Assembly: GCA_910584985.1 (NCBI GenBank)
Contig: CAJUDJ010000004.1
Coordinates: 34,057-98,056 of the forward strand
Length of the DNA stretch: 64,000 nt
Source: an uncultured Eubacterium sp.
Lineage (GTDB): Bacteria; Bacillota; Clostridia; Oscillospirales; Acutalibacteraceae
Direction: 5' to 3'
Under the pieces are notes generated by a model. The model saw only the letters and a program-made list of their open reading frames with translations, was not told where the DNA came from and did not search any database. Shown in pieces: positions 1 through 8,278 of this stretch. A program made the position numbers and the translations under genes. Each line of letters begins with the position of its first letter. Within the stretch, counting starts at the first letter, position 1.

Positions 1-1
1 C

Positions 2-706
2 CAAAGAAAAATGATTAACAACATTTTTGAATTTGATGATCTGAACGCAGGGGATATTATGACCCACAGAACAGATATTGAAGCAGTGGAATGCGGCGCA
101 TCGCTGGCTGATGTGGCATCGCTGGCGATTAAAGAAGGCTTTTCAAGAATTCCTGTTTATGATGAGGATCTTGATAGTATTGTGGGCATCATTTATGTTA
201 AGGATTTGCTTAAATTTATCGGCACAAAAATATCTGCGGATGAAAATCTGAAGGATTATATCAGAACGCCTCTTTTTGTTCCCGAAACGATTGCCTGCGG
301 AAAGCTTTTTGCAAAAATGACGGAAACAAGAATACAGCTTGCCGTTGTTGTGGATGAATACGGTGGCACGGCAGGCCTTGTTACAATGGAGGATATTCTT
401 GAAAGCATTGTTGGAAATATTCAGGATGAATATGATGATGAAGAGGAAGAAGTTGAGCAGATTGACGAGCACACCTATACCTTTGACGGTGCAACGGATA
501 TTGACGATGTAAGCGAGGTGCTGGAGGTTTCCATTCCCGAGGGCGATTATGATACCGTTGCGGGCTTTATTATCAATCAGCTTGGCTATCTGCCCACCGG
601 AAAAGAGGAAAATCCTGTGTCAGTGCAGTTTGAGAATATAACATTCACGGTTTTAAAAACAGAGGACAGAAGAATAGAACTAATTAAGGCAGAGATAAAC
701 GGATGA
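2..706 (+). CDS. CBS-pair/CorC_HlyC-domain protein, 5' truncated by window edge
   Basis: This is the cytoplasmic C-terminal part of a CNNM/CorC (TlyC, 'hemolysin C') family protein, a group linked to divalent-cation (Mg/Co) transport. The frame is open to the first base of the window, and the visible N-terminus matches the segment that normally follows the DUF21 membrane domain, so the gene very probably starts upstream; the ATG at 11 is probably internal. A CBS pair is visible (GDIMTHRTDIEAVE at the first CBS motif, then a second CBS ending in VTMEDILESIVGNIQDE). An acidic linker follows (DDEEEEVEQ), then a CorC_HlyC module with IDDVSEVLEV and DYDTVAGFIINQLGYLP. The stop overlaps the phoH start by 4 bp (ATGA), so it is translationally coupled to phoH. 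Family assignment is firm; transport substrate is unknown. Confidence 0.88.
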   Translation, partial: QRKMINNIFEFDDLNAGDIMTHRTDIEAVECGASLADVASLAIKEGFSRIPVYDEDLDSIVGIIYVKDLLKFIGTKISADENLKDYIRTPLFVPETIACGKLFAKMTETRIQLAVVVDEYGGTAGLVTMEDILESIVGNIQDEYDDEEEEVEQIDEHTYTFDGATDIDDVSEVLEVSIPEGDYDTVAGFIINQLGYLPTGKEENPVSVQFENITFTVLKTEDRRIELIKAEING

Positions 707-1665
707 CAGAAGAAACAATCAGCTTTGATGCCATAGAGCAGGCAGTAAGCCTGTTTGGCTCATTTGATGAAAATGTAAAATTAATAGAAAAAGAATATAA
801 TGTTTCGGTTATCAGCCGCGGAAATGATTTAAAAGTGGTTGGCGAGGCCGAAAATGTTTCAAAGGCTGTAAGAGCACTGAACAGCCTGCTTACGCTTATT
901 AATAAAGGCGAAACGCTTTCCGAACAGAATGTGCGCTATGCCCTGTCTTTGGTTAATGAGGGAAATGAAGATAAAATTTCTGCCATTTCGGGCGATTCTA
1001 TTTGTATTTCGGCAAAGGGCAGGCCGATAAAGCCCAAAACGCTTGGGCAGAAAAAATACTGCGAAGCGATTGGTAATAATACAATTACTTTCGGTATCGG
1101 CCCTGCCGGAACGGGAAAAACCTATCTTGCGGTTGCAATGGCGGTAACGGCTTTCCGAGCCAAAGAGGTAAATAAAATCATTTTAACAAGGCCTGCTGTT
1201 GAAGCCGGTGAAAAGCTCGGCTTTCTGCCCGGGGATCTGCAAAGCAAGGTGGATCCGTATTTAAGGCCGCTTTATGATGCGCTTTTTGATATGCTCGGCG
1301 GTGAAAATTTCCAGCGCTATCAGGAACGGGGCGCAATAGAGGTTGCCCCGCTTGCCTATATGCGCGGCAGAACACTTGACGACAGCTTTATCATTCTTGA
1401 CGAAGCCCAGAATACAACACCCGAACAGATGAAAATGTTTTTAACAAGGCTCGGTTTCAATTCCAAAATGGTAGTAACGGGTGATATAACGCAGATAGAC
1501 CTGCCTGACGGTAAAAAATCAGGGCTGAAAAGAGTGATTCGGATTCTTAAAGATGTTGATGATATTGAAATCTGCAGATTTACGCAGAAAGATGTTGTGC
1601 GCCATAAGCTGGTGCAGGATATCATAAAAGCGTATGAAAAATATGAGAACGGAGAGAAAAAATGA
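703..1665 (+). CDS. phoH: PhoH family P-loop ATPase
   Basis: PhoH-like cytoplasmic ATPase of 320 residues, the usual size. A Walker A motif (GPAGTGKTYLA, about residues 132-142) follows the family lead-in LGQKKYCEAI. A Walker B/DEAQ stretch (FIILDEAQNTTPEQMK) and the sensor-like VVTGDITQIDLP complete the fold. The N-terminal ~100 residues look like the KH-type RNA-binding region of this family. Placement directly before ybeY is the conserved Firmicutes arrangement and suggests a role in RNA/ribosome metabolism, although the biochemical function of PhoH is poorly defined. The start overlaps the upstream stop by 4 bp, and its own stop overlaps the ybeY start. Confidence 0.95.
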   Translation: MTEETISFDAIEQAVSLFGSFDENVKLIEKEYNVSVISRGNDLKVVGEAENVSKAVRALNSLLTLINKGETLSEQNVRYALSLVNEGNEDKISAISGDSICISAKGRPIKPKTLGQKKYCEAIGNNTITFGIGPAGTGKTYLAVAMAVTAFRAKEVNKIILTRPAVEAGEKLGFLPGDLQSKVDPYLRPLYDALFDMLGGENFQRYQERGAIEVAPLAYMRGRTLDDSFIILDEAQNTTPEQMKMFLTRLGFNSKMVVTGDITQIDLPDGKKSGLKRVIRILKDVDDIEICRFTQKDVVRHKLVQDIIKAYEKYENGEKK

Positions 1666-2168
1666 TGAAATCGGTAAAAGTTATAATCTCCAATGATCAG
1701 AAAGAGGTTAAGGTGCCTACGGGAATACGGCTTTTAATCCGCCGCTGTTGTCATGCAGTGCTGGAGCTGGAAGGCTTTGAAGGCTCTGCGGAAGTGTCTG
1801 TTCGTTTTGTGAACAATGAACAGATTCACGGGCTGAACCGTACATACCGCAATATAGACAAGGAAACAGATGTGCTTTCTTTTCCTCTTGGAGAAAACGG
1901 CGAATATGATATAAATCTGGATACAGGCGCCAAGATGCTCGGCGATATCGTGATATCCATGGAAAAAGCGGTTGAACAGGCTAAGCTTTACAATCATCCG
2001 CTTCAGCGTGAAATCGGCTTTCTGACGGTGCATTCCATGCTTCATCTGCTTGGCTATGATCATGAATCAGGTGGTATGGAAGAGGTAAGAATGCGTGAAA
2101 AGGAAGAAACCGTGCTTACACGCATTGGCTGGAAAAGGGATAACAGCTATTATATGGGAGATGAATGA
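1662..2168 (+). CDS. ybeY: Endoribonuclease YbeY (rRNA maturation)
   Basis: Single-strand-specific metallo-endoribonuclease for 16S rRNA 3'-end maturation and ribosome quality control. The zinc-binding H-x3-H-x5-H signature is intact (HSMLHLLGYDHE, about residues 123-134). The preceding LNRTYRNIDKETDVLSFP is the family's second conserved block. Length 168 aa is typical. Two adjacent ATGs (1662 and 1665) are both usable; an SD-like GGAGAG lies at 1651-1656. The gene overlaps phoH upstream and era downstream by 4 bp each, so phoH-ybeY-era is one translationally coupled unit. Confidence 0.96.
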   Translation: MMKSVKVIISNDQKEVKVPTGIRLLIRRCCHAVLELEGFEGSAEVSVRFVNNEQIHGLNRTYRNIDKETDVLSFPLGENGEYDINLDTGAKMLGDIVISMEKAVEQAKLYNHPLQREIGFLTVHSMLHLLGYDHESGGMEEVRMREKEETVLTRIGWKRDNSYYMGDE

Positions 2169-3055
2169 TGACAAAAACGGCTTTTATTGCCATTGTGGGC
2201 AAACCGAATGTGGGTAAATCATCGCTTTTAAACCGGATGCTCGGTGCAAAGGTGGCTATTGTTTCATCCAAACCGCAGACAACACGGACAAAAATTATGG
2301 GTGTGCTGACACTTGGCGAAACGCAGCTGGTGTTTACGGATACACCCGGTTTTCATAAACCGCACAACAAGCTCGGAGAATATATGAATCATGCCGTGGG
2401 CGACAGCATAGGCGGCACGGATGCAGTTGTTTTTGTTGTTGAACCGAGCGGTGAGCTGAATGAAAAGGAACTGGAGCTGATTCAAAAGTTTTCTCAGGAA
2501 CGGCTTCCCGTTATTCTTGCCATCAACAAAATTGATATGGTTAAGGATAAAAAGGATTTGCTTTCGAGAATTCTTTATCTTACAAAGCTGTTTGATTTTA
2601 CTGCTGTTGTGCCTGTTTCGGCTTCAGAGGGTGATGGTGTTGATGAACTGATTGAGGAAATGCAGGCACTTTGTGTTGAAAGCCCTCATTTTTTCCCGGA
2701 TGACACACTTACCGATCAGCCTGAAAGGGTGCTGGCGGCAGAAATGATCCGTGAAAAAATTTTGCGCCTGATGGATAAAGAAATTCCCCACGGAATTGCC
2801 GTTTCGATTGAAAAAATGCGTGAGCGCAGGGATAAGGAAATTCTTGATATTGAGGCAACTATCTATTGTGAAAGAGATACGCATAAGGGGATGCTTATTG
2901 GAAAAAACGGTGCTATGCTGAAAAAGATATCCACCTTTGCAAGGCAGGATCTTGAAGCTTTTTTTGATATCAAGGTTAATTTGCACACATGGGTGAAAGT
3001 GAAAGAAAACTGGAGAAATAAGGAAGGCTTAATCCATAATTTCGGATTGGATTAA
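2165..3055 (+). CDS. era: GTPase Era
   Basis: Ribosome-assembly GTPase acting on 16S rRNA in the 30S subunit. The G1 motif is GKPNVGKSS (residues 12-20), G3 is DTPGFHKP and G4 is NKID. The C-terminal ~80 residues form a KH domain with the GKNGAMLKKI loop. Length 296 aa matches the family. It overlaps ybeY by 4 bp. In many Firmicutes dgkA and cdd lie between ybeY and era; here both are absent and ybeY abuts era. Confidence 0.97.
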   Translation: MMTKTAFIAIVGKPNVGKSSLLNRMLGAKVAIVSSKPQTTRTKIMGVLTLGETQLVFTDTPGFHKPHNKLGEYMNHAVGDSIGGTDAVVFVVEPSGELNEKELELIQKFSQERLPVILAINKIDMVKDKKDLLSRILYLTKLFDFTAVVPVSASEGDGVDELIEEMQALCVESPHFFPDDTLTDQPERVLAAEMIREKILRLMDKEIPHGIAVSIEKMRERRDKEILDIEATIYCERDTHKGMLIGKNGAMLKKISTFARQDLEAFFDIKVNLHTWVKVKENWRNKEGLIHNFGLD

Positions 3056-3122
3056 AATGGCACAAATTATATACACCGCCATAGGATAAACTAAAATATA
3101 CACTTTGAACGGCGGTGGCTAT

Positions 3123-3275
3123 ATGCTTGATGAAAACTGGGTGCATTTCACCCAAACGGGAAATATATTTGATTATCTGAAATATAAACAGAACGAACAG
3201 GGATTTAAAGCGGAAAATGATACGGAGAACAACAAAGGGCTTAGTTATAAAAGAACAGACAATTGGGGAGAGTGA
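3123..3275 (+). CDS. yqzL: YqzL-like small protein
   Basis: A 50-residue ORF from ATG 3123 to TGA 3273-3275. Its N-terminus (MLDENWVHFTQTGNIFDYL) resembles the B. subtilis YqzL pattern W-x-x-F-x-x-T-G-N-I-x-x-Y-L, and it occupies the same slot between era and recO. An SD-like GGCGGTGG (3111-3118) precedes the ATG. The YqzL-like part is residues 1-20; the rest is low-complexity and polar and runs 59 bp into recO in another frame. Function is unknown in the family. The identification rests on motif recall and synteny. Confidence 0.75.
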   Translation: MLDENWVHFTQTGNIFDYLKYKQNEQGFKAENDTENNKGLSYKRTDNWGE

Positions 3276-3957
3276 CCGTTTAGTTACTCTCCTTACTGCT
3301 GATTTCGGTTTGGTTAAAGCTTTTGTGCGCAGGGCAAAGCAGCTGAAAAGCAGGCTGAATTCCGCCACAACCCTTTTTTCCTACTGTGATTTCAGCCTTT
3401 ACAGATCAAAGGATGCTTTTGTGGTGGACGATGCCGTGCCGATTGAGGTGTTTTTCGGTTTAAGGCAGGATATAGACAGGCTTACGCTTGCCCAGTATTT
3501 TGTCCAGCTGGCTTATGAAATGAGTGCAGAGGAGGAACCCGAAGCGGAGCTTCTGCGCCTTACGCTCAATTCGCTTCACCTGCTTTGCAGAGGCGGAAAA
3601 GCGCTGAACCAGATAAAGTCTGTTTTTGAATTTCGGGCAATGTGTCTTGGCGGCTATATGCCGTCTGTGCTTGCCTGCGACAGCTGCGGTACATATGAAA
3701 CGAAAACAATGTATTTCGACATCTTGGAGGGGAAAATATACTGTGAAAGCTGCCCGAAGGCAGGTGCTGTTCCCCTGCCTAAAAATGTTATAACGGCTGT
3801 AAGGTTTATCTGTCTTACTGAGCCCTCCAGAATTTTCAGCTTTTCGTTAAGTGATGAAAATATGAAGCTGCTGGCGGATATTTCGGAAAAATATACATTA
3901 TCACGCATTCAGCGCAAGCTGTCTGCACTTGAATTTTATAAAGGATTACAGGGATGA
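3217..3957 (+). CDS. recO: DNA repair protein RecO
   Basis: RecF-pathway mediator that helps load RecA on SSB-coated ssDNA and anneals strands. The N-terminal OB-fold begins TKGLVIKEQTIGESDRLVTLLT, where the family start is conserved (first 14 residues). A zinc-binding region carries a CxxC pair (LACDSCGTYET) and a second pair (YCESCPKAG) around residues 152-188. Length 246 aa is normal. The start lies inside the yqzL coding region and has no strong SD, which suggests translational coupling. The stop overlaps the mutS2 ATG by 4 bp. Confidence 0.94.
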   Translation: MIRRTTKGLVIKEQTIGESDRLVTLLTADFGLVKAFVRRAKQLKSRLNSATTLFSYCDFSLYRSKDAFVVDDAVPIEVFFGLRQDIDRLTLAQYFVQLAYEMSAEEEPEAELLRLTLNSLHLLCRGGKALNQIKSVFEFRAMCLGGYMPSVLACDSCGTYETKTMYFDILEGKIYCESCPKAGAVPLPKNVITAVRFICLTEPSRIFSFSLSDENMKLLADISEKYTLSRIQRKLSALEFYKGLQG

Positions 3958-6326
3958 AAAAACACTATAAATCACTTGAACTGAACAGTGTTCTTGAAAT
4001 GCTTGCAAACGAGGCCACCTGTGCGGATGCCCGTGAACTGGCACTTGGTCTTATGCCAACTGACGACATAAACGAGGTAGAAATGCTTCTGTCGCAGACG
4101 GAGGATGCTTTTTCACTGCTGGCACGCTTCGGTGCGCCTTCTTTTTCGGGATTATGCAATGTGAATAATCCGCTTCAGCGGGCGGCGGCAGGCGGCGCTC
4201 TGAATACGGCAGAGCTTCTCAGAATCGGAGAAACACTGCGTGCGCTGCGTGCGCTTTATGAATGGTATGGGCATTGTTCGGGTGTCAAAACAAATCTGGA
4301 TTTCTTTTTTGAAGGAATTACAGTAAATAAATATCTGGAAACAAAAATTTTTACCGTTATTATCGGCGAGGATGAGATTTCGGACAAGGCTTCGGAGGAA
4401 CTTTATGAAATCCGAAGAAAAATACGCTCAAAATCCAATTCGGTGCGTGAAAAATTGGATTCCATTATTCACAGTGCACATTATCTGAAATTTCTTCAGG
4501 AGCCGATTGTTACTCAGCGCAACGGCAGATATGTTGTGCCTGTAAAGGCAGAATGCAGAAGCAATGTGCAGGGGCTGGTGCATGATTCGTCAGCATCGGG
4601 TGCAACTGTTTTTATTGAACCCGTTTCTGTTGTTGAAGCAAATAATGATATTAAGATGCTTGAGGGCAGGGAACGGGAAGAAATTCAGCGTATTCTTTTT
4701 GAATTGTCTGCCGAAGCAGGCTCCTTCGCAGAAAGCATTAAGCATTCTTACAGCAGTGCAGTTATGTTGAATCTGATTTTTGCAAAGGCACATCTTGCCT
4801 ATAAAATGAAAGCAACGAAGCCTATTCTGAATGATGACGGAATTATAGAGCTGAAAAAAGCACGCCATCCGCTGCTTAACCCTAAAACCGTAGTGCCCAC
4901 AAATATTTATCTTGGTGAAAAGTTTGATACCCTTGTTATTACGGGCCCGAACACAGGCGGAAAAACCGTTTCCATTAAGACAATAGGACTGCTGACGCTT
5001 ATGACGATGTGCGGCATGCTGATTCCTGCTGCGGACCGTTCACGCATTTCTGTATTCAAGAATGTGCTTGTTGATGTTGGAGATGAGCAGAGCATTCAGC
5101 AGAATCTTTCAACCTTTTCTTCACATATGGTAAATATAATTTCCATTATGCAGCAGGCGGACAGTCATTCGCTTGTGCTTATTGATGAGCTTGGTGCAGG
5201 CACAGACCCTGTTGAAGGTGCTGCGCTTGCGGTTGCCATTATTGAAAATCTGCGCACAAAGGGTGCAGTAATTGCGGCAACCACGCATTATGCAGAGCTG
5301 AAATCCTATGCCCTTGAAACAGACGGTGTTGTGAACGGCTGCTGTGAATTTGATGTGGAAACCCTCAGGCCTACATACAGGCTTTTAATCGGTGTTCCCG
5401 GCCGGTCAAACGCCTTTGCCATATCAGAGCATCTTGGTATGGAAAAGGCTGTTGTGGATGCGGCAAGGGGAATTGTCGGCTCTGATAACCGTTCTTTTGA
5501 GGCTGTGCTTCAAAAGCTTGAAGATACCAGAATGGAACTGGAGCAGGAAAAGGAAAAAGCACAGAAAGCAACAGAAGCGGCAGATAGAATGAAAGCAAAG
5601 GCGCAGTCTGAAAAAGATAAAATTGAACAGCTTAAAGCAAATGAAATGGAAAAGGTTAAGCGTGAAGCCGAAAAGATAATCAATGCGGCAAAGCGGCAGA
5701 GCTCGGATTTTCTGCTTCAGCTTGAAAGGCTTAAAAAGGAAGCTTCCTCCTCAAATGCAACTGAAATCGCAAGAAAAACAAGGCGTGAAATCAAGAACCG
5801 CCTTGGTGAAATGGAAGATATTGTGAATCCCCGTGAAATTGCGGATAACTGGGATGAGGATTATAAGCTGCCGAGAGCAGTGGTTAAGGGCGACAGCGTG
5901 ATTATCAGAGGTATAGGAGAAGGCGAGGTACTGGAGGTTGGAAAGAACAGAATTCTGGTGCAGTCCGGTATACTGAAAACACGCGTTAAAATGGCTGATT
6001 TAATGCTTACGGAAAAAAAGAAGAAAGCCCCGGTGAAACACACGGCGAATCTTTACAGAACAACCTCAAGAGCAGATGCGGATGTGAAAACCGAGATTGA
6101 TTTAAGAGGTCAGCTTGCCGATGAGGCAGTGGGAAATCTGAATTTGTTTATTGATAAATGTGTGCTGAATAATATTTCTGAAATCAGAATTATTCACGGT
6201 AAAGGCACAGGTGCACTCAGAAGCGCTGTGCAGGAAGAGCTGAAATCACACCCCAATATTAAGGAATTCCGCCTTGGAGTTTACGGAGAAGGTGAAAACG
6301 GAGTTACTATTGCTTTGCTGAAATAG
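3954..6326 (+). CDS. mutS2: MutS2 family protein with Smr nuclease domain
   Basis: MutS2 paralogue of 790 residues. In bacteria it is linked to suppression of recombination and, in Firmicutes, rescue of collided ribosomes. It lacks the MutS mismatch-recognition domain. The ABC-type ATPase has Walker A GPNTGGKT (about residues 332-339), Q-loop/signature sequence STFSSHM and Walker B LVLIDELGAGTDP. A Lys/Glu-rich coiled coil spans about residues 515-620. The C-terminal Smr domain starts with IDLRG and contains HGKGTGALR. It overlaps recO by 4 bp, a recO-mutS2 coupling not typical of B. subtilis and worth noting. Function follows from family knowledge. Confidence 0.95.
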   Translation: MKKHYKSLELNSVLEMLANEATCADARELALGLMPTDDINEVEMLLSQTEDAFSLLARFGAPSFSGLCNVNNPLQRAAAGGALNTAELLRIGETLRALRALYEWYGHCSGVKTNLDFFFEGITVNKYLETKIFTVIIGEDEISDKASEELYEIRRKIRSKSNSVREKLDSIIHSAHYLKFLQEPIVTQRNGRYVVPVKAECRSNVQGLVHDSSASGATVFIEPVSVVEANNDIKMLEGREREEIQRILFELSAEAGSFAESIKHSYSSAVMLNLIFAKAHLAYKMKATKPILNDDGIIELKKARHPLLNPKTVVPTNIYLGEKFDTLVITGPNTGGKTVSIKTIGLLTLMTMCGMLIPAADRSRISVFKNVLVDVGDEQSIQQNLSTFSSHMVNIISIMQQADSHSLVLIDELGAGTDPVEGAALAVAIIENLRTKGAVIAATTHYAELKSYALETDGVVNGCCEFDVETLRPTYRLLIGVPGRSNAFAISEHLGMEKAVVDAARGIVGSDNRSFEAVLQKLEDTRMELEQEKEKAQKATEAADRMKAKAQSEKDKIEQLKANEMEKVKREAEKIINAAKRQSSDFLLQLERLKKEASSSNATEIARKTRREIKNRLGEMEDIVNPREIADNWDEDYKLPRAVVKGDSVIIRGIGEGEVLEVGKNRILVQSGILKTRVKMADLMLTEKKKKAPVKHTANLYRTTSRADADVKTEIDLRGQLADEAVGNLNLFIDKCVLNNISEIRIIHGKGTGALRSAVQEELKSHPNIKEFRLGVYGEGENGVTIALLK

Positions 6327-6342
6327 TATAACGGTTTAAATT

Positions 6343-7713
6343 ATGGAAGATATACAGAAAAATGATTTGTTTGAAAGCACACCTGTAAAAAAAGCTGTTG
6401 TGAAACTGGCTGTTCCGACTGTTTTGAGTTCTCTTGTGATGGTTATCTATAACCTGGCAGACACTTATTTTGTGGGTATGCTGAATAATTCAATAGAAAA
6501 TGCGGCTGTAACACTTGCAGCACCGCTGCTGCTTGCCTTTAATGCAGTAAACAATCTTTTCGGTGTCGGCAGTTCAAGCATGATGAGCAGGGCGCTTGGA
6601 AAAAAGGATTATGAAACGGTGTACCGAAGCTCTGTATTCGGTTTTTACTGCTCTGTTTTCAGCGGAATTTTATTTTCGGCTGTTTACACATTGCTAAGCA
6701 GCAGATTTCTTGCAATGCTTGGGGCAAACAGTGAAACTGCTGCGGCAACGGCGGAATATCTGAAATGGACGGTAAGCTTCGGTGCTGTGCCGGCAATTTT
6801 AAATGTTGTGCTTGCATATCTTGTGCGCTCAGAGGGTGCATCGCTTCACGCAAGCCTCGGCACGATGAGCGGTTGTATTCTGAATATGCTGCTTGATCCG
6901 ATTTTTGTGCTTCCGTGGGGACTTGATATGGGTGCAGCAGGAGCAGGCTGTGCCACCTTTATTTCAAACTGTGCTGCCTGCATATATTTCTTTGTGCTTC
7001 TTTTTGTGAAAAGAAAAAGCACCTGTGTATGCATCAATCCTAAAAAATTCTCATTCAGAAAGCCTATTGTTTTTGGTGTATTTGCAGTCGGCATTCCTGC
7101 CGCTGTTCAGAATCTGCTGAATGTTACGGGTATGACGGTGCTGAATAACTTTACTTCTTCATTCGGCGCAGAGGCTGTTGCCGCTATGGGCATTGCCCAG
7201 AAAATCAATATGGTGCCCATGCAGATTGCGCTTGGAAGCTCACAGGGTGTTATGCCGCTTATCGGCTATAATTATGCAAGCGGAAATACGGACCGAATAA
7301 AAAAATCCCTCTCTTTTCTCAGCACATATGCGCTCGGCTTTCTTGCAGTTATAACGGTGGGGTTTTATTTCGGATCAGCACCGCTGATTTCCATATTTAT
7401 GAAAAACGAAGCCATTGTGGCATACGGTTCGCAGTTTTTGAAGGGTATGTGCCTTTCCCTGCCGTTTTTATGCATGGATTTTATAGCAGTAGGCGTATTT
7501 CAGGCATGCGGAATGGGCGGCAAATCGCTTGTTTTTGCTGTTTTAAGAAAGATACTGCTTGAAATACCGTTTATTCTTCTGCTGAATTATCTGTTTCCGC
7601 TTTACGGGCTTGCGTATGCCCAAACAGCAGCTGAAATTATTCTTGCGGCGGCTGCAATTTTCGTGCTTATTAAAATATTTAAAAAACTGAACGGTGAAAA
7701 CAGGAAGAAATGA
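6343..7713 (+). CDS. MATE family multidrug/Na+ antiporter
   Basis: A 456-residue integral membrane protein with about 12 hydrophobic segments in two homologous halves, typical of MATE efflux antiporters. The N-terminus has PTVLSSLVMVIYNLADTYFV, the usual MATE opening. The repeat junctions NNLFGVGSSSMMSRALGKKD and ALGSSQGVMPLIGYNYASGN are family signatures for the two halves. The stop of mutS2 is only 16 bp upstream, so it is probably read from the same transcript; its SD is weak. Substrate cannot be inferred. Confidence 0.93.
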   Translation: MEDIQKNDLFESTPVKKAVVKLAVPTVLSSLVMVIYNLADTYFVGMLNNSIENAAVTLAAPLLLAFNAVNNLFGVGSSSMMSRALGKKDYETVYRSSVFGFYCSVFSGILFSAVYTLLSSRFLAMLGANSETAAATAEYLKWTVSFGAVPAILNVVLAYLVRSEGASLHASLGTMSGCILNMLLDPIFVLPWGLDMGAAGAGCATFISNCAACIYFFVLLFVKRKSTCVCINPKKFSFRKPIVFGVFAVGIPAAVQNLLNVTGMTVLNNFTSSFGAEAVAAMGIAQKINMVPMQIALGSSQGVMPLIGYNYASGNTDRIKKSLSFLSTYALGFLAVITVGFYFGSAPLISIFMKNEAIVAYGSQFLKGMCLSLPFLCMDFIAVGVFQACGMGGKSLVFAVLRKILLEIPFILLLNYLFPLYGLAYAQTAAEIILAAAAIFVLIKIFKKLNGENRKK

Positions 7714-7806
7714 GTATGCATTTTGTATTGTCTTGCATGATATTGTCAACATTTTGTGTCAATACTTTTTATGAAAATTTTATTTGAAAAATTATTGCTT
7801 TTATGC

Positions 7807-7835
7807 TTGACTTATGTTTTCCGCTTATGTATAAT
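7807..7835 (+). promoter_or_regulatory. Sigma-A-type promoter for ylxM-ffh
   Basis: TTGACT (7807-7812) and a perfect TATAAT (7830-7835) are separated by 17 bp. It lies 55 bp before the GTG of ylxM, in the only sizeable gap after the MATE gene. Confidence 0.82.
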
Positions 7836-7844
7836 ATCAGTTGC

Positions 7845-7865
7845 TGTAAAGACTTAAGCTTTACA
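7845..7865. repeat. Inverted repeat TGTAAAG-N7-CTTTACA in the ylxM leader
   Basis: A perfect 7-bp inverted repeat (7845-7851 and 7859-7865) sits just downstream of the predicted transcription start. It could be a 5'UTR hairpin or a protein-binding site. The same heptamer recurs upstream of the giant gene at 15743-15784 and downstream of ftsZ. Confidence 0.5.
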
Positions 7866-7890
7866 CATTATGCTGCAGAGGGGGATAATA

Positions 7891-8256
7891 GTGGCAAAGA
7901 ATTTGGAAATATCATTTCTGCTTGATTTCTATGGTGAAATGTTGACAAAAAAACAGCACGATTTTCTCATCTATTATTATGATGAAGATTTGTCCCTTTC
8001 AGAAATTGCAGAAAACGAGGGGATAACCCGTCAGGGTGTTCGTGATGCAATTAAAAGAGCAGAAAACCAGCTTTTTGATATGGAAAACCGCCTTGGTCTT
8101 GCAAAGCGTTTTAATGAAGTTAAACAGGGCCTTGCCGAAATCAGGGAATGTGCGGATGCAATTAATGATTATAATTTAAATCATACGCTTTCAAAAGAAA
8201 TATCATATAATGCTGCAAAGATAAAAACACTCGCCGATATGCTCGGTGAACAATAA
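7891..8256 (+). CDS. ylxM: YlxM/UPF0122 SRP-associated helix-turn-helix protein
   Basis: A small sigma70-region-4-like HTH protein encoded immediately before ffh, as in most Firmicutes. In streptococci the homologue binds SRP components and modulates Ffh activity. The HTH is visible as LSLSEIAENEGITRQGVRDAIKRAE. I start at GTG 7891 rather than the in-frame ATG at 7870, because AGGGGGAT (7879-7886) is correctly spaced only for the GTG and the protein then begins MAKNLEISFLLDFYG, like its family. That gives 121 residues. Confidence 0.9.
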   Translation: MAKNLEISFLLDFYGEMLTKKQHDFLIYYYDEDLSLSEIAENEGITRQGVRDAIKRAENQLFDMENRLGLAKRFNEVKQGLAEIRECADAINDYNLNHTLSKEISYNAAKIKTLADMLGEQ

Positions 8257-8278
8257 TATACAAAGGGGTTGATTGCTT

